Made by a program: the position numbers and the translations under genes. A stretch of DNA of 64,000 nucleotides from Spirosoma panaciterrae DSM 21099 (GTDB lineage Bacteria > Bacteroidota > Bacteroidia > Cytophagales > Spirosomataceae): the NCBI RefSeq assembly GCF_000374025.1, contig NZ_KB893184.1, positions 186,001 to 250,000 of the forward strand. Reading direction: 5' to 3'. This document shows, piece after piece, positions 36,888 through 44,972 of the stretch (position 1 is its first letter; each line of letters opens with the position of its first letter). The notes beneath the pieces are model-generated. The model made no database searches, was not told where the DNA came from, and saw only the letters and a list, made by a program, of their open reading frames with translations.

Positions 36888-38081
36888 ATGACATCCTCAA
36901 CCGTTGCGCAATACACGGCGCTATACCGCGACAATCTGCTGAATGATGTTCTTCCGTTCTGGCAGCGTTTTTCGCCCGACCGGGAACACGGCGGTTTTTT
37001 CACCTGTCTGGATCGCACCGGGGAGGTATACGATACCGATAAGTTTATCTGGCTGCAAGCCCGGCAAGTCTGGACATTTTCCATGCTCTATAACCGGGTG
37101 GGTAGCCTATTTCCAGACCAGAAGGCCGATTGGCTCGGCATGGCTCAACTTGGAGCCGATTTTTTGCAAAAGCATGGGCGGGCCGAAGACGGAAGCTGGT
37201 ATTTTTCGACCACTCGCGACGGTAAACCGCTGGTACAGCCGTACAATATTTTTTCCGATTGCTTTGCCACTATGGCCTTCGGGCAACTCTCGCTGGCTAC
37301 GGGCAGGGATGAATACGCCCATCTGGCGGAGTCGACCTTCCGGCAGATTCTGGCCCGGCGCGATAACCCCAAAGGGGCCTGGAACAAAGCCGTATCCGGT
37401 ACGCGTCCGCTGAAGAATTTTGCCCTGCCGATGATCCTTTGCAATCTGGCGCTCGAAATCGAACCCCTGCTGGATAAGCCTTTGGTGGAACAAACCATCG
37501 ACGAATGTATTCACGAAGTAATGACGGTCTTTTTCGATCCAGACTTAGGACTGATTCGGGAGAATGTTACGCCCGACGGACGTATGTCCGATTCGTTTGA
37601 AGGCCGATTGCTCAATCCGGGCCATGCTATTGAAGCCATGTGGTTTAGTATGGATCTGGCCGTTCGGCGGGGCGATCGCGCACTAGTGGATAAAGCGGTG
37701 CAGATTACGCTCGATACGCTGACCTATGCCTGGGATACGGATTTCGGTGGGATTTTATACTTCATGGACGCCAGTGGCCATCCGCCCCAGCAACTGGAGT
37801 GGGATCAGAAGCTCTGGTGGGTGCATGTCGAAACGCTGATCAGTCTGTTGAAAGGGTATCAGCTAACGGGCAATCAGGCTTGCTGGGAATGGTTCGAACG
37901 GGTCCATGCCTACACCTGGTCGCATTTTCCGGACCCGATCAATGGCGAGTGGTTTGGCTACCTGAACCGCCGGGGCGAAGTACTGCTTCCTTTGAAAGGC
38001 GGCAAATGGAAAGGCTGTTACCACGTTCCCCGTGGCTTATATCAGTGCTGGCAGGTGCTGGAAAACCTCCAGAATCTATAA
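36888..38081 (+). CDS. N-acylglucosamine 2-epimerase (AGE / RenBP family)
   Basis: Cytoplasmic enzyme that converts ManNAc to GlcNAc, the step after NanA. An ATG at 36888 is chosen; an upstream TTG would overlap the sialidase stop. The 397 residues form the (alpha/alpha)6 barrel of the AGE family: [39 protein letters not shown] (in part), [11 protein letters not shown] with a catalytic His, and [10 protein letters not shown] with the second. Bacteroidota use this AGE type in place of the NanE route. No GlcNAc kinase (RokA-like) or nagA/nagB is in the window, so the path must finish elsewhere in the genome. Confidence 0.88.
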   Translation: MTSSTVAQYTALYRDNLLNDVLPFWQRFSPDREHGGFFTCLDRTGEVYDTDKFIWLQARQVWTFSMLYNRVGSLFPDQKADWLGMAQLGADFLQKHGRAEDGSWYFSTTRDGKPLVQPYNIFSDCFATMAFGQLSLATGRDEYAHLAESTFRQILARRDNPKGAWNKAVSGTRPLKNFALPMILCNLALEIEPLLDKPLVEQTIDECIHEVMTVFFDPDLGLIRENVTPDGRMSDSFEGRLLNPGHAIEAMWFSMDLAVRRGDRALVDKAVQITLDTLTYAWDTDFGGILYFMDASGHPPQQLEWDQKLWWVHVETLISLLKGYQLTGNQACWEWFERVHAYTWSHFPDPINGEWFGYLNRRGEVLLPLKGGKWKGCYHVPRGLYQCWQVLENLQNL

Positions 38082-38095
38082 AATGCCTGTTGGAA

Positions 38096-39484
38096 TTAGT
38101 CGGGTAATAGTTTTCCAGGGTTGAGAATACCTCGTGGGTCCAGCGCTTTTTTGAGCGTTCGCATCAAGGCTATTTCTTCGGGCGTACGACTTAGATAGAG
38201 CCACGATTTCTTCTCCAGGCCAATGCCATGTTCGCCGGTTATGGAGCCGCCAATCGGCTGGAGCCGGGTATACAGAATCTCTTCTATCGCGTGTTTGGTA
38301 GGTGGGTCGTCCTGACCACAACTGATGAATAGGTGAAGATTACCATCGCCCATGTGCCCGAATGCGTACAGGTATACGTCGGGCCACAGGCGTTGAAGGG
38401 CCAATCGTATCGTTTTGATATAGGCATCCATCTCGGAAATGGCGAGACTGATGTCGAACAGAAAAACGGGTCGATGAATGGTGAAAATAAACTCTACGTT
38501 TTCGCGAATGCCCCAGAACCAGTCCAGCTCTTTTTGCGATTGCGCCATCACCGCATCAACGATCAGATCGGTCGTTAGAGCGTGTTCTAAAAAGGCTTCG
38601 AACTGGTGTCTGTCTTTGTCGGCATCCTGCCCGAGCGATTCCAGCAACACATAAAAGGGATAACCCTGAGGCAAAGGCGGTGCGAACAGGGCAGGCTTCG
38701 ACGTCATCAACTGGTAATAGTCCTGCCACAGCAATTCGAAACTGGTAAGCTCATTCCTGAGGTAGGTTTTGGCCGCCAGCAACAGGGCATTGGCTTTGTC
38801 AAAACTGTCTACGGCGATAAAAGCGGTGTTGCGGCTTCGGGGCAGATCGTCCAGTTTCAGCACAGCCCTGGTAATAATTCCCAGCGTTCCCTCGGAGCCG
38901 ATGAAAAGTTGTTTCAGGTCGTACCCGGCATTGTTTTTCATCATTTTGTTCATCGACGAAACGATGGTGCCATCGGCCAGAACAACCTCCAGACCCAGCA
39001 CCAGATTGCGCATGACCCCATAACGCAGGGCTTGCAGCCCACCGGCGTTGGAAGCGATATTTCCGCCAATCATACAACTGCCTTTAGCCCCCAGATCGAG
39101 CGGGAACAGCTGCCCCTGCATGGCTACCTGCTCGCGTAGCTGTTGCAGCACAACCCCCGCCTGTACGGTTACGGTTTTGTTGACCACATCGATTTGTTCG
39201 ACCTGATTCATTCGCTCCAGACTCAAGGCAATCTCGTGGGCATGCGTATCGGTGCCGCCAACCACATTGGTCAATCCACCGTGTGGTACAATAGGTTGGT
39301 GAAATTCATGGCAGATTTGCAGCATCCGGGAAACCTCCTGGGTTGTTTGGGGTAACAGTAACGCCCGGCAGTTAAGACTTCCGGCCTGCTTCCAGTGGCT
39401 GGCTACGCGCGTACTGGCTTCTTCACGGGTCAGCACACCGCTTTTACCAAACGTATTAACCAGTAGCTCGACAATATCGGACAT
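38096..39484 (-). CDS. FAD-linked oxidase of the GlcD / D-lactate dehydrogenase type
   Basis: The 462 residues carry a PCMH-type FAD domain (about 35-220: IVPHGGLTNVVGGTDTH, GAKGSCMIGGNIASNAGG, NNAGYDLKQLFIGSEGTLGI) and the FAD-oxidase C domain (about 225-460: ISLAISEMD, YAFGHMGDGNLHLFI, SITGEHGIGLEKKSWL). GHMGDGNLH and GEHGIG hold the metal and substrate histidines of D-2-hydroxyacid dehydrogenases. The substrate could be glycolate, D-lactate, D-2-hydroxyglutarate or a related acid. It is convergent with the epimerase gene, with 14 bases between. Confidence 0.9.
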   Translation of the reverse strand: MSDIVELLVNTFGKSGVLTREEASTRVASHWKQAGSLNCRALLLPQTTQEVSRMLQICHEFHQPIVPHGGLTNVVGGTDTHAHEIALSLERMNQVEQIDVVNKTVTVQAGVVLQQLREQVAMQGQLFPLDLGAKGSCMIGGNIASNAGGLQALRYGVMRNLVLGLEVVLADGTIVSSMNKMMKNNAGYDLKQLFIGSEGTLGIITRAVLKLDDLPRSRNTAFIAVDSFDKANALLLAAKTYLRNELTSFELLWQDYYQLMTSKPALFAPPLPQGYPFYVLLESLGQDADKDRHQFEAFLEHALTTDLIVDAVMAQSQKELDWFWGIRENVEFIFTIHRPVFLFDISLAISEMDAYIKTIRLALQRLWPDVYLYAFGHMGDGNLHLFISCGQDDPPTKHAIEEILYTRLQPIGGSITGEHGIGLEKKSWLYLSRTPEEIALMRTLKKALDPRGILNPGKLLPD

Positions 39485-39713
39485 GATTGGGTAGACTGTA
39501 GTGAAAAATCAGGAAATGGCTTGCTTACCTAAAGGCCACACAGACGATTCATTACTACTATTCCTGGATTTGCTTAACTCATACTATGACCGCAGTGCTG
39601 GGGTATTCGATAGGTCGAACCACGGCCAATTCGGGAAGTGTAACGAATGTGACGGTTAACGTGGCTGACGATGTCAGTAAAAAGTAGGATAGCAACTCAA
39701 TCAAGGCTCCCGT

Positions 39714-39757
39714 ATGCCCCCTCTCCTAATTTCAGGGGAGGGATTGGGGTGGGGTAG
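39714..39757. repeat. G/C-rich palindromic intergenic repeat
   Basis: CCCCTCTCCTAATTTCAGGGG and the following GAGGGATTGGGGTGGGG form a C-rich/G-rich palindromic stretch of a kind often dispersed in bacterial genomes. It lies in the 354-base gap 39485-39838, which otherwise holds a terminator hairpin and one doubtful 33-codon frame (39586-39687). Confidence 0.4.
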
Positions 39758-39778
39758 AACACTCATAAACCAAACAGA

Positions 39779-39807
39779 AAAGCCCTGCAAACGAGTCGCA
39801 GGGCTTT
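39779..39807 (-). terminator. Terminator hairpin after 92-residue protein gene
   Basis: AAAGCCCTGC (39779-39788) pairs exactly with GCAGGGCTTT (39798-39807) over 9 bases, 32 bases beyond the stop of the gene at 39839-40117. Confidence 0.75.
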
Positions 39808-39838
39808 CTATAGGTTGGTAATCTGTTAGGTAGGTAGG

Positions 39839-40117
39839 TTAATTTCGGCAGCCCACGTAACCCTGAAAAGCGGTTGCCATGATCATGCCGGGTGAAATGG
39901 AGGTATTATATTGCCAGTACACTTCTTTAGCGCTGTGCTTGTTCTCATCCCATTCGACGACGCCCAACGGTGATAAGTCGCCCAGGGCTACACTTGTTTC
40001 CAGAAACTCTATAGCATCGTCTGTTGAGTCGAATGCAACAACGCCGGGCATTTCCTGGAGTTGAAAAACCGCCAGAAAAGTTTCCTGAGAATTCATATCA
40101 ATAAAACTTGTTGCCAT
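39839..40117 (-). CDS. Small protein of unknown function (92 aa)
   Basis: A soluble-looking acidic protein without signal peptide or membrane segment; I do not recognise a family. Two starts are possible: ATG at 40117 or at 40096 (codon 8, MNSQETFLAV). The region VVAFDSTDDAIEFLETSVALG looks helical. A clean terminator hairpin 32 bases downstream and separation from both neighbours support a real, monocistronic gene. Confidence 0.5.
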   Translation of the reverse strand: MATSFIDMNSQETFLAVFQLQEMPGVVAFDSTDDAIEFLETSVALGDLSPLGVVEWDENKHSAKEVYWQYNTSISPGMIMATAFQGYVGCRN

Positions 40118-40260
40118 AAAGAACCTTAACTTCTGTACTGTATTTGACTGCGATTTTTCGCAATTGTCACTTTCATTTTTTCAAATAATTGACTCGTTCG
40201 ATTGTTGGGAATAAATCCTGAAAAAAGCTTGCCAGGAGAGGAACAGGACAAGTATATACA

Positions 40261-41676
40261 TTAGCCAGAATAAGACGCATCCATCAACTGGCAAACGGTT
40301 TCGAGGGCAGCCTCATCGCCCACATTGCCTGGGAAAACAACATAGCGAATACCGGGAAATTTACTGCCTTCGGCCATTTGCCAGACGGGTACGCCGGGAA
40401 TGATGGGGCCCAGCACCAGAGCTTTTTCGGCCGCTAGTCCTTTCGATGCCATATCACTGGATGTAATGCCCCCTTTGGCTACCATGAACTTCGGGCGGAT
40501 GGAGAGATTTTGCAGGATATCGACCAGAAAGTCAGAGACTACTGAATGTATTGTCAGACTCTCTAATGAGTTGGCACCTACACGTTGCTGACGACTGGTA
40601 TACAGGACAACATTTTCTCCGGCTACGAGCCATTGGTCTGTTTGCTGGCTTATCTCATTGACCTGCAACGACGAATCGCTACGGGTCAGCAGGGCAGCAA
40701 CGTCAACTTCGATGGTCTTATACGTTTCCCGCTCCAGGAGCCGGCTTAGCTGTTGGGTGGTTTTGGGAACGTGCGAGCCTACGATAACCAGATAGCCATT
40801 GGCTGATGGATGTGTTGCTTTGGCAGGAATGAATGGTTTGCTCGATGCTAATCCAGCGCGAATCGGAACAAACGTAGCCGACGTTCGGTACAGAAACTGT
40901 TTGCCTGTTGTTTCGGCCAGTAGTAACCCCATTACCACCACTTCCAGATCACGATAGCTGGCCGCATTGACAATGCAAACGTTGCCGTCGGCACAGTGTA
41001 TGAGTGCTTCGCTGACAGCCTCTGGGCCACCTGTGCGAATTTCGTCAAGACTGATTGCGTGAACATCCGATGCCTGTATTCGGCCATTTGTTTTCTCCTC
41101 AACCCACTGCTTCAGATTCGAATGGGTATAGCCAAATACCACATCCTGAGCAAACTGGGTATTCGAAACGGGCACCAGCTGTTGGTTTTCGACCAGATAA
41201 TGGACATCATCGATGGTATAGCGGCCGCCTTCAATAAACGCGGGAATCAGCACCGTAATGGCGTTAGTCATACCCAACGACTGCGCAACGGCATCTACTT
41301 CGGCCGGAAAATGACCTCGTAGGGTAGAATCGCTTCGGCTGATAACCACAATGTCGCGACCGCTTTCACGAACGGCTTGTTTTAGGTTTTGCCCAATTTC
41401 CTGAGCCATTGCAACGGCTCCGCTTTCAGGTAAACTGCGGGAATTGGTGAGGATATACAGAATGGCAGGTTTCTTTCGCAATTCTTCGGCAATAAGCTCC
41501 GCACGCCAGGAGGTCAGGACAATAACATCATAGCAGGTCTGGGTGCCGGTAGGGTCGTCGTCGAGCACAACAATCGTTTGCTGCCGTTTTTCGAATGCGT
41601 CCCGAATGGCTGGTAACATATCGGTCGGATAGTCGGGGGGTAGTTGCGCTAGTTTCTGATTCACAGATGGATACAT
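40261..41676 (-). CDS. Four-carbon acid sugar kinase family protein (DUF1537; OtnK-like)
   Basis: Family members phosphorylate 3-oxo-tetronates or related sugar acids with ATP. The 471 residues have the N-terminal sugar-binding domain (about 30-260: VVLDDDPTGTQT, TNSRSLPE, ISRSDSTLRGHFPAE) and the C-terminal nucleotide-binding domain (about 295-465: LVIVGSHVPKTTQQL, FMVAKGGITSSDMASKGL, KFPGIRYVVFPGNVGDE). It is divergent from a DenD-like dehydrogenase, which makes the substrate class of this kinase in known D-erythronate and L-threonate pathways. OtnI, OtnC or a dedicated transporter is not next to it. Confidence 0.85.
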   Translation of the reverse strand: MYPSVNQKLAQLPPDYPTDMLPAIRDAFEKRQQTIVVLDDDPTGTQTCYDVIVLTSWRAELIAEELRKKPAILYILTNSRSLPESGAVAMAQEIGQNLKQAVRESGRDIVVISRSDSTLRGHFPAEVDAVAQSLGMTNAITVLIPAFIEGGRYTIDDVHYLVENQQLVPVSNTQFAQDVVFGYTHSNLKQWVEEKTNGRIQASDVHAISLDEIRTGGPEAVSEALIHCADGNVCIVNAASYRDLEVVVMGLLLAETTGKQFLYRTSATFVPIRAGLASSKPFIPAKATHPSANGYLVIVGSHVPKTTQQLSRLLERETYKTIEVDVAALLTRSDSSLQVNEISQQTDQWLVAGENVVLYTSRQQRVGANSLESLTIHSVVSDFLVDILQNLSIRPKFMVAKGGITSSDMASKGLAAEKALVLGPIIPGVPVWQMAEGSKFPGIRYVVFPGNVGDEAALETVCQLMDASYSG

Positions 41677-41784
41677 ATGTCGTCTGATTGGTTCTCGAAG
41701 ACCCGTATGAAGCCGATAGTTTACTGGCTCATCAGGAGTTTCAACTCGATTGCGGCTTTACATAGATCAAAAGGATATAGCACT

Positions 41785-42732
41785 ATGCAACTAATTATAA
41801 CAGGTGGAGCGGGATTTCTGGGACAGCGTCTGGCAAAAGCTCTTCTGAGCAGTTCGATTGCGTTTGACGAACTCTGTCTGATCGATGTAGTGCTGCCACC
41901 GAAGCCGGTTGACGATGCACGAATTGTTTGCCAGCAGCTAGACCTGGCCGATGAAGGTGCAGCCGAAAACATCATACAGGCCAGAACGGGAATCGTATTT
42001 CATCTGGCGGCTATCGTAAGCAGTCATGCTGAGAAAGATTTTGATCTGGGCTGGAAAGTCAATCTGGATATTACCCGGCATCTGCTGGAAGCCTGTCGAC
42101 GTCAAAACCCGGCTATCCGGTTTGTTTTTTCCAGTTCGCTGGCGGTGTATGGGGGCCAGCTTCCGGCCATTGTGGATGAAGCAGTGGCCGTAAAACCACA
42201 ATCATCCTACGGAGCCCAAAAAGCGATCGGCGAATTGCTGGTGAACGATTATACCCGAAAAGGCTTTGTCGATGGCCGGATACTCCGATTGCCCACCATC
42301 TGTGTTCGGCCCGGTCGGCCCAATCAGGCGGCTTCTTCGTTTGTCAGTAGTATCATTCGGGAGCCTATTCAGGGTGAAGAGGCTATTTGTCCGGTATCGG
42401 CCGAATTGGCCCTATGGTTGTCGAGCCCGGATACGGTAATTCAAAATATACTGAAAGGAGCGATGCTGGATGGGGCAACGTTTGGCGACTGGCGCACCGT
42501 CAACTTGCCGGGAATTAGCGTAACCGTTCAACACATGCTGGATTCGCTCGAACGGATAGCGGGTAAAGCCGCACTTGCCCGAGTGCAGTTCAAACCCGAC
42601 CCGGCTATCAATGCCATTGTCAGTAGCTGGCCGGGCCGGGTCGATAACACAAGGGCCTTGCGGCTGGGATTTCAGGCCGATGCCCATTTCGATGACTTCA
42701 TCAGGCAGTTTATAGCCAATGATCGCTTATGA
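41785..42732 (+). CDS. denD: NAD-dependent epimerase/dehydratase family protein, D-erythronate dehydrogenase-like
   Basis: The ATG at 41785 starts directly at the Rossmann strand (MQLIITGGAGFLGQRLAKAL) and has AAAGGATA just upstream; a longer frame to 41677 adds 36 residues with no counterpart in the fold. The 315-residue protein has the extended-SDR motifs TGGAGFLG, FHLAAIVSSHAE, FSSSLAVYGG and YGAQKAIGE (YxxxK). The LRLPTICVRPGRPNQAASSF segment and size resemble DenD, which oxidises D-erythronate to 3-oxo-D-erythronate. Its divergence from the OtnK-like kinase supports that assignment, but other aldonate-type substrates are possible. Confidence 0.75.
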   Translation: MQLIITGGAGFLGQRLAKALLSSSIAFDELCLIDVVLPPKPVDDARIVCQQLDLADEGAAENIIQARTGIVFHLAAIVSSHAEKDFDLGWKVNLDITRHLLEACRRQNPAIRFVFSSSLAVYGGQLPAIVDEAVAVKPQSSYGAQKAIGELLVNDYTRKGFVDGRILRLPTICVRPGRPNQAASSFVSSIIREPIQGEEAICPVSAELALWLSSPDTVIQNILKGAMLDGATFGDWRTVNLPGISVTVQHMLDSLERIAGKAALARVQFKPDPAINAIVSSWPGRVDNTRALRLGFQADAHFDDFIRQFIANDRL

Positions 42733-42843
42733 AATCAGGTGGGCTCCAGCCGATGACGGGCAGGTAAGTAACAATCTTAAGGACTTATTGGCGATAGTCG
42801 GTCAATTTTGTTTCTTGCATGTCTAATTCATCAGTATATCCGA

Positions 42844-43626
42844 ATGTGGTTAGATTCTAAAAAGATTGTGGTCATTGGTGGCACCACAGGCATGGGGCTA
42901 TCAGCTTCATTGGCTTTTATACGCGAAGGCGCACAGGTTGTGGTGGTTGGACGTAATCCCGAAAGTTGCACCGCTGCTGAAAGACAATTGGATGGAAATG
43001 GTCTGGCGATGTCGGGCGATGCTTCTGATCCGCAAACCGCACCCAAAGCCATTGCGCTTTGTCAACAGATTTTCGGCGGTTTCGATGGACTGTATCACGT
43101 GGCCGGGGGCAGCGGTCGGCGGTTTGGCGATGGCCCTCTGCATGATCTGACCCTCGATGGCTGGAACTACACGGTCAACCTGAACCTAACCTCGCTCATG
43201 CTGTCCAATCAGGCGGCTGTGCGGGCGTTTCGGGCACAAGGTAGTGGCGGTACTATTCTGAACATGGGCTCGGTATTGGGGTCAAGCCCTTCCCCGACCT
43301 ATTTTGCTACCCATGCGTATGCAGCTATGAAATCGGCCGTAATTGGCTTTACGAAATCGGTAGCCGCTTACTACGCCAACGACAATATCCGCGTCAATGT
43401 ACTGGCCCCGGCACTAGTCGAAACCCCCATGGCGCAACGCGCCGTTCAGGACGATACAATACTGGCTTTCACCAGAACAAAGCAACCTCTGGATGGAGGG
43501 CGTATCGGCCAGCCCGACGATCTGGACGGGGCCGCTGTTTATTTTATGTCCGATTATTCGGTCTTTACTACTGGGCAGGTTCTGACTGTCGATGGTGGCT
43601 GGAGTGTTAGTGAAGGGCAATTATGA
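42844..43626 (+). CDS. Short-chain dehydrogenase/reductase
   Basis: The ATG at 42844 precedes the cofactor strand (KKIVVIGGTTGMGLSASLAF); the longer frame from 42808 is unlikely. The 260 residues have the classical SDR set: GGTTGMG, HVAGGSGRRFG, catalytic Ser in GSVLGSSPSP, YAAMK (Tyr/Lys), and a C-terminal TGQVLTVDGGWSVSEG. The substrate is unknown. The gene follows the DenD-like gene by 111 bases in the same direction. Its stop overlaps the start of the HEPN gene (ATGA at 43623-43626). Confidence 0.85.
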   Translation: MWLDSKKIVVIGGTTGMGLSASLAFIREGAQVVVVGRNPESCTAAERQLDGNGLAMSGDASDPQTAPKAIALCQQIFGGFDGLYHVAGGSGRRFGDGPLHDLTLDGWNYTVNLNLTSLMLSNQAAVRAFRAQGSGGTILNMGSVLGSSPSPTYFATHAYAAMKSAVIGFTKSVAAYYANDNIRVNVLAPALVETPMAQRAVQDDTILAFTRTKQPLDGGRIGQPDDLDGAAVYFMSDYSVFTTGQVLTVDGGWSVSEGQL

Positions 43627-44018
43627 TTCCTAGAGCTGAACTAAAGAAAATTGCAACGGCTCGTTTAGCAGATGCTGAGCTTTTATTAAAGGCTAAACGC
43701 TTTGATGGAGCTAGTTATCTAAGTGGCTATGCGGTTGAGATTGGTTTAAAACTGCGTATCTGTAAAACATTGAAGTGGCGTGGCTTTCCTGAGACAAACG
43801 GTGAATTTCAGGGACTAAGCAGTTTTAAAACACATGATTTTGATATTCTGCTTCGATTATCGGGAGTTGAAGATACAGTTAAAACGCTCTATTTAGCTGA
43901 ATGGTCTGACTTGAAACTGTGGAAGCCGGAGTTGCGTTATGCGATAACAGGTACTGAAACGATCTTGTCTGCCGCCAGAATGATTAGTGCCGCGAAAACG
44001 TTACTTAGCATTTTATGA
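43623..44018 (+). CDS. HEPN-domain protein
   Basis: The 131 residues resemble the HEPN four-helix fold: ARLADAELLLKAKRFDGASY, LSGYAVEIGLKLRICKTLKW, FKTHDFDILLRLSGV, and a final helix TGTETILSAARMISAAKTLL. The RxxxxH motif of RNase-active HEPN toxins is not evident, so it may be a non-catalytic or nucleotide-binding type. Composition is clearly more AT-rich than the SDR before and the GNAT after. It overlaps the SDR stop by 4 bases (ATGA) and the next gene by 4 bases (ATGA), which implies translational coupling. With its partner it looks like a small acquired two-gene module. Confidence 0.7.
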   Translation: MIPRAELKKIATARLADAELLLKAKRFDGASYLSGYAVEIGLKLRICKTLKWRGFPETNGEFQGLSSFKTHDFDILLRLSGVEDTVKTLYLAEWSDLKLWKPELRYAITGTETILSAARMISAAKTLLSIL

Positions 44019-44407
44019 AAGCACTTGCTAATAAAATAGGTCAGTTGCGCAAAGTTATAGAAGAGGAGAAAGGGCCATTTACTTTATATGCTTTAGTATT
44101 ACCCGAGGATGCTATTGCCTGGGATATGTTAGTGGCGTCAACGTGGATTGATAAAGACCAACCAAGTGCTTTAAAGTATTTGGTTAAACAGGTACAAAGC
44201 GTTTTAACAAAGCAGGAGCTTTTAAATTTATCGGGTATTTTACTATTCGATACCGATAAATTAGCCGAATATGGTGTATCTGTCGATAGTGAAACTGGCT
44301 GGGAGGAAAACAATGTAGAGTTCTACGGAAGATTAGTTCAGAAGGCATATATTTTTGTTGGACCTCTGGTTGGCTTTAATTTAGAAAAATACAAGGTAAA
44401 TGGTTGA
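44015..44407 (+). CDS. Unknown partner of the HEPN-domain protein
   Basis: A 130-residue protein, AT-rich like the HEPN gene. It has an N-terminal helix (KALANKIGQLRKVIEEEKG), a strand/loop FTLYALVLPEDAIAWDMLVA, helix LKYLVKQVQSVLTKQELLNL and strand GILLFDTDKLA. It lacks the GSxxxG...DxD pattern of MNT nucleotidyltransferase antitoxins that usually pair with HEPN toxins, and I recognise no other family. It overlaps HEPN by 4 bases and GNAT by 8 bases. Fixed coupling to a HEPN protein suggests a joint function such as a toxin-antitoxin-like or defence module; this is inference. Confidence 0.65.
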   Translation: MKALANKIGQLRKVIEEEKGPFTLYALVLPEDAIAWDMLVASTWIDKDQPSALKYLVKQVQSVLTKQELLNLSGILLFDTDKLAEYGVSVDSETGWEENNVEFYGRLVQKAYIFVGPLVGFNLEKYKVNG

Positions 44408-44906
44408 AACCCAGCGCCTGACTATTGTTCCGCTTACGCTTAAGCAACTCTATCTGTACATAGTCGATACCCACCAGTTGGAAGAAGCTATGGGACTCCG
44501 AACGGGCTATCGGGAACTGGTTGAACCCGTACTGAGCATCGTCATTCACTTTACTATTCCCCGGTTGAAAGATCCCACCAACGATCCGCTTTACCACACA
44601 CTCTGGATGGCCATCGACCGCGAAAAACAGCAATTTGTGGCCGAAGCCAAATTTAAAGGGGAGCCCGACGAGACGGGTGCCATTGAAATTGGCTACGGTA
44701 CATACTCCGCTGTACATCGGCAGGGCTACATGACCGAAATGGTGGGTGGGCTCCTTACATGGGCAGCCAAACAGCCTGATGTTCAGCGGGTAATTGCCGA
44801 CACACAGGCCGAAAACGTAGCCTCTCAGAAAGTGCTGGAAAAGTGCGGATTTCGGTTGTTCGATCAAATTGAAGACATGCTTTGGTGGGAATACCCAACT
44901 CGGTAG
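44400..44906 (+). CDS. GNAT-family N-acetyltransferase (RimJ/RimL-like)
   Basis: The 168 residues show the GNAT layout: ETQRLTIVPLT at the start (RimJ-type), a central strand TGAIEIGYGTYSAVHRQGYM with the acetyl-CoA loop Q/RxxGxM/A (RQGYMTE), and RVIADTQAENVASQKVLEKCGF at motif B. It transfers an acetyl group to an amine, which may be a protein N-terminus, an amino acid or a small molecule. Its start lies inside the end of the HEPN partner gene (8-base overlap), so the HEPN cassette is embedded in this transcription unit. Confidence 0.88.
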   Translation: MVETQRLTIVPLTLKQLYLYIVDTHQLEEAMGLRTGYRELVEPVLSIVIHFTIPRLKDPTNDPLYHTLWMAIDREKQQFVAEAKFKGEPDETGAIEIGYGTYSAVHRQGYMTEMVGGLLTWAAKQPDVQRVIADTQAENVASQKVLEKCGFRLFDQIEDMLWWEYPTR

Positions 44907-44972
44907 CGCGTAAGCGTAGTACTTTTTATCGGTAAAATTGTAATTTCGGCTTCCTGCAAATAAACCCTACCT

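Noticed and set aside
39586..39687. A 33-codon plus-strand frame (MTAVLGYSIGRTTANSGS...) in the gap after the FAD-oxidase gene
   Set aside because: No ribosome-binding or promoter signal and no recognisable family; it could be a gene remnant but the evidence is too thin.
41677..41784. Back-to-back start codons (CATATG at 41674-41679) for the kinase and the DenD-like gene
   Set aside because: The Rossmann strand of the DenD-like protein begins at the ATG at 41785; the 36 extra residues look untranslated, so CATATG is probably chance.
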